Shown here: one piece after another, positions 22,396 through 23,503 of the stretch
Numbering within the stretch: the first letter of the stretch is position 1
How the letters are laid out: every line of letters starts with the position of its first letter
Assembly: GCA_005880165.1 (NCBI GenBank)
Contig: VBJP01000034.1
Span: forward strand, 1 to 23,503
Direction of reading: 5' to 3'
Source: Chloroflexota bacterium
Lineage (GTDB): Bacteria > Chloroflexota > Limnocylindria > QHBO01
Length of the DNA stretch: 23,503 bases
The notes under the pieces: generated by a model
Told to the model about the DNA's origin: nothing
The model's database searches: none
The model's input: only the letters and a program-made list of their open reading frames with translations
Program-made: the position numbers and the translations under genes

Positions 22396-23148
22396 ATGGA
22401 GCGACCGCGGATCGTGGTGACGCTCGCCAATCCCGAGGGCAAGTCGGACGTGGCGATCGCCGAAGACAAGAACGAGCGGTACCTGGAGGCGGTCGAGCGA
22501 CACGGCGGGCAGCCAATCCCCCTCGACGAACGGGCGTCGGAGGCGCAGCGTCGGACGGCGTTCGAGGAGATGGACGGCCTCGTCCTGAGCGGGGGCGAGG
22601 ACATCGACCCCGCCCGATACGGCCAGCCTCGCGACTCGCGGACCCTGGTCGACCCGGGACGAGACGTCCTCGACGAGGAGTCCTTCCGGGCAGCCGCCGC
22701 ACGCAGCGTTCCGATCTTTGGCATCTGCCGCGGCCTGCAGGCGATCAACGTCTTCTCGGGTGGCCGCCTGGTGCAGCACGTGGACGAGCATGCCAGCCGT
22801 CCCTACCGCGGGCGGGCGTCAGCGGCAGCCCGCCACCTGCTTCGGGTCGTTCCGGGATCAAAGCTCAGCTCGCTGCTGGGCGGGGCCGATCGGCTCGAGG
22901 TGAACTCCTTCCACCACCAGGCAGTGGATCGCGACGGCCTCGCCCCCGGCCTACGAGCATCGGGCATCGCGCCGCACGACCAGGGGGACCTGGTCGAGGC
23001 GCTCGAGGGCATGAGCCAGGACCGATGGCTGCTCGGCGTCCAATGCCACCCGGAGCGGACCGAAAGCTCGCCCGAGGAGTTCGGTAGGCTCTGGGACGCG
23101 TTCATCGCCGCGGCCCGGGAGGCGCGAGCGCCGAGCGCGACTCCCTAG
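22396..23148 (+). CDS. Gamma-glutamyl-GABA hydrolase-like peptidase C26 family protein
   Basis: This 250-residue class I glutamine-amidotransferase-like hydrolase has nucleophile Cys111 in GICRGLQAINV, preceded by LVLSGGEDIDPARYG, and a catalytic His218/Glu220 in GVQCHPERT. These match the PuuD/peptidase C26 family, which hydrolyses gamma-glutamyl amides such as gamma-glutamyl-GABA. The EVNSFHHQAV segment also fits the family. It may work with the upstream oxidoreductase on amines, but this is inferred from position only. The stop codon lies in CTAG shared with the convergent gene's stop. Confidence 0.88.
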   Translation: MERPRIVVTLANPEGKSDVAIAEDKNERYLEAVERHGGQPIPLDERASEAQRRTAFEEMDGLVLSGGEDIDPARYGQPRDSRTLVDPGRDVLDEESFRAAAARSVPIFGICRGLQAINVFSGGRLVQHVDEHASRPYRGRASAAARHLLRVVPGSKLSSLLGGADRLEVNSFHHQAVDRDGLAPGLRASGIAPHDQGDLVEALEGMSQDRWLLGVQCHPERTESSPEEFGRLWDAFIAAAREARAPSATP

Positions 23149-23503
23149 GCGAAGGCCGTGTCGACCCAGCTCTGCCAGGCGCTCTCGGTCGCCTTCTGAT
23201 CGATCGCCGAGAAGATGTGGTGCCCGAGCACGATCGTCCCATCGAAGCCGTGGATGAACCGATACAGCGCGTCGCGAGTGCGGATCCCAAGGAAGTCCGG
23301 CGAGACATAGTCGACCACGCCGTCGATCGGAGGAAGGCCCTCAAGGCTGGCTGACACCGGCGTTCCGTCCACCGGCTCGCCGCTCAGACCCAGGGCTCGC
23401 TTGAAGACGCTCCAGGCGCGCTCCCGATCGACCTTCGGCCCATACGCCGCGACGGGGGTAGCGGTCCGGCCGCGGAAATACTGGAGGTACTGACTCAGCT
23501 TCT
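23145..23503 (-). CDS. 3' part of a protein of unknown function (possibly SRPBCC-like), cut by the window edge
   Basis: The last 118 or so codons are visible and stay open to the window edge, so the 5' end is outside. Visible parts include KLSQYLQYFRGR, GPKVDRERAWSVFKRALGL, VVDYVSPDFLGIRTRDALYRFIHGFDG and a C-terminal GHHIFSAID. The pattern of a strand with DFLGIR, an aromatic helix and a final helix vaguely resembles SRPBCC/AHSA1-like proteins, but identification is weak. The stop TAG at 23147-23145 shares CTAG with the stop of the convergent hydrolase gene, so the two overlap by four bases. Confidence 0.7.
   Translation of the reverse strand, partial: KLSQYLQYFRGRTATPVAAYGPKVDRERAWSVFKRALGLSGEPVDGTPVSASLEGLPPIDGVVDYVSPDFLGIRTRDALYRFIHGFDGTIVLGHHIFSAIDQKATESAWQSWVDTAFA

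Noticed and set aside
1..23503. tRNA, rRNA, CRISPR or insertion sequence
   Set aside because: No tRNA cloverleaf, spaced identical repeats, transposase or terminal inverted repeats were found by eye on either strand.

Overview
The window is 23.5 kb of very GC-rich bacterial chromosome, densely coded on both strands. No phage, transposon, CRISPR array, rRNA or tRNA is visible. High GC, an F420-type LLM-class oxidoreductase, a T-box in front of a type 2 TrpB, and many leaderless-looking starts suggest Chloroflexota (Limnocylindria-like) or a deep actinobacterial lineage. No marker gene settles this.

Layout. 1-1021: zinc-ribbon protein (-) divergent from an ArsR-type regulator and thioredoxin (+), closed by a 13-bp terminator. 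1046-6243 (+): membrane-anchored M1/MA-like metalloprotease, MFS transporter, prolyl-tRNA synthetase. 6320-7494 (-): LLM oxidoreductase and DUF427 protein, overlapping by 4 nt. 7579-10790 (+): atypical SDR, small CXXC protein, CstA-type transporter, then a bidirectional terminator. 10884-11567 (-): one-TM protein of unknown function. 11711-14417 (+): a tight four-gene operon of two 98-aa paralogues and two ArsA/Get3-like ATPases. 14710-15489 (+): one-TM protein of unknown function. 15582-16970 (-): trpB2 with a T-box leader. 17330-21150 (-): three-gene operon of a receiver/thioredoxin-reductase-like flavoprotein, a cyclic-nucleotide-binding-domain histidine kinase and a SecD-like exported protein. 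21183-23148 (+): DAO-type oxidoreductase and class I amidotransferase-like hydrolase. 23145-23503 (-): 3' part of a protein running off the window.

The most unusual unit is the ArsA/Get3-like operon. The two ATPases have lost different parts of the family's nucleotide-handling motifs: the first keeps the switch I Asp but lost DTAPT, and the second keeps DTAPT but has Asn for that Asp. Neither has any cysteine, so neither arsenite binding nor the Get3 zinc clasp is possible. The paired ATPases and the paired small proteins of identical length suggest an obligate hetero-oligomeric machine of unknown cargo.

Two regulatory patterns stand out. Many genes that begin a transcript have a TANNNT-like -10 box 6-10 nt before the start codon, whereas operon-internal genes tend to have Shine-Dalgarno sites. 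The trpB2 leader has a consensus promoter, stem I-like elements, a T-box motif and a terminator-like hairpin, but its tRNA specificity could not be settled by eye.
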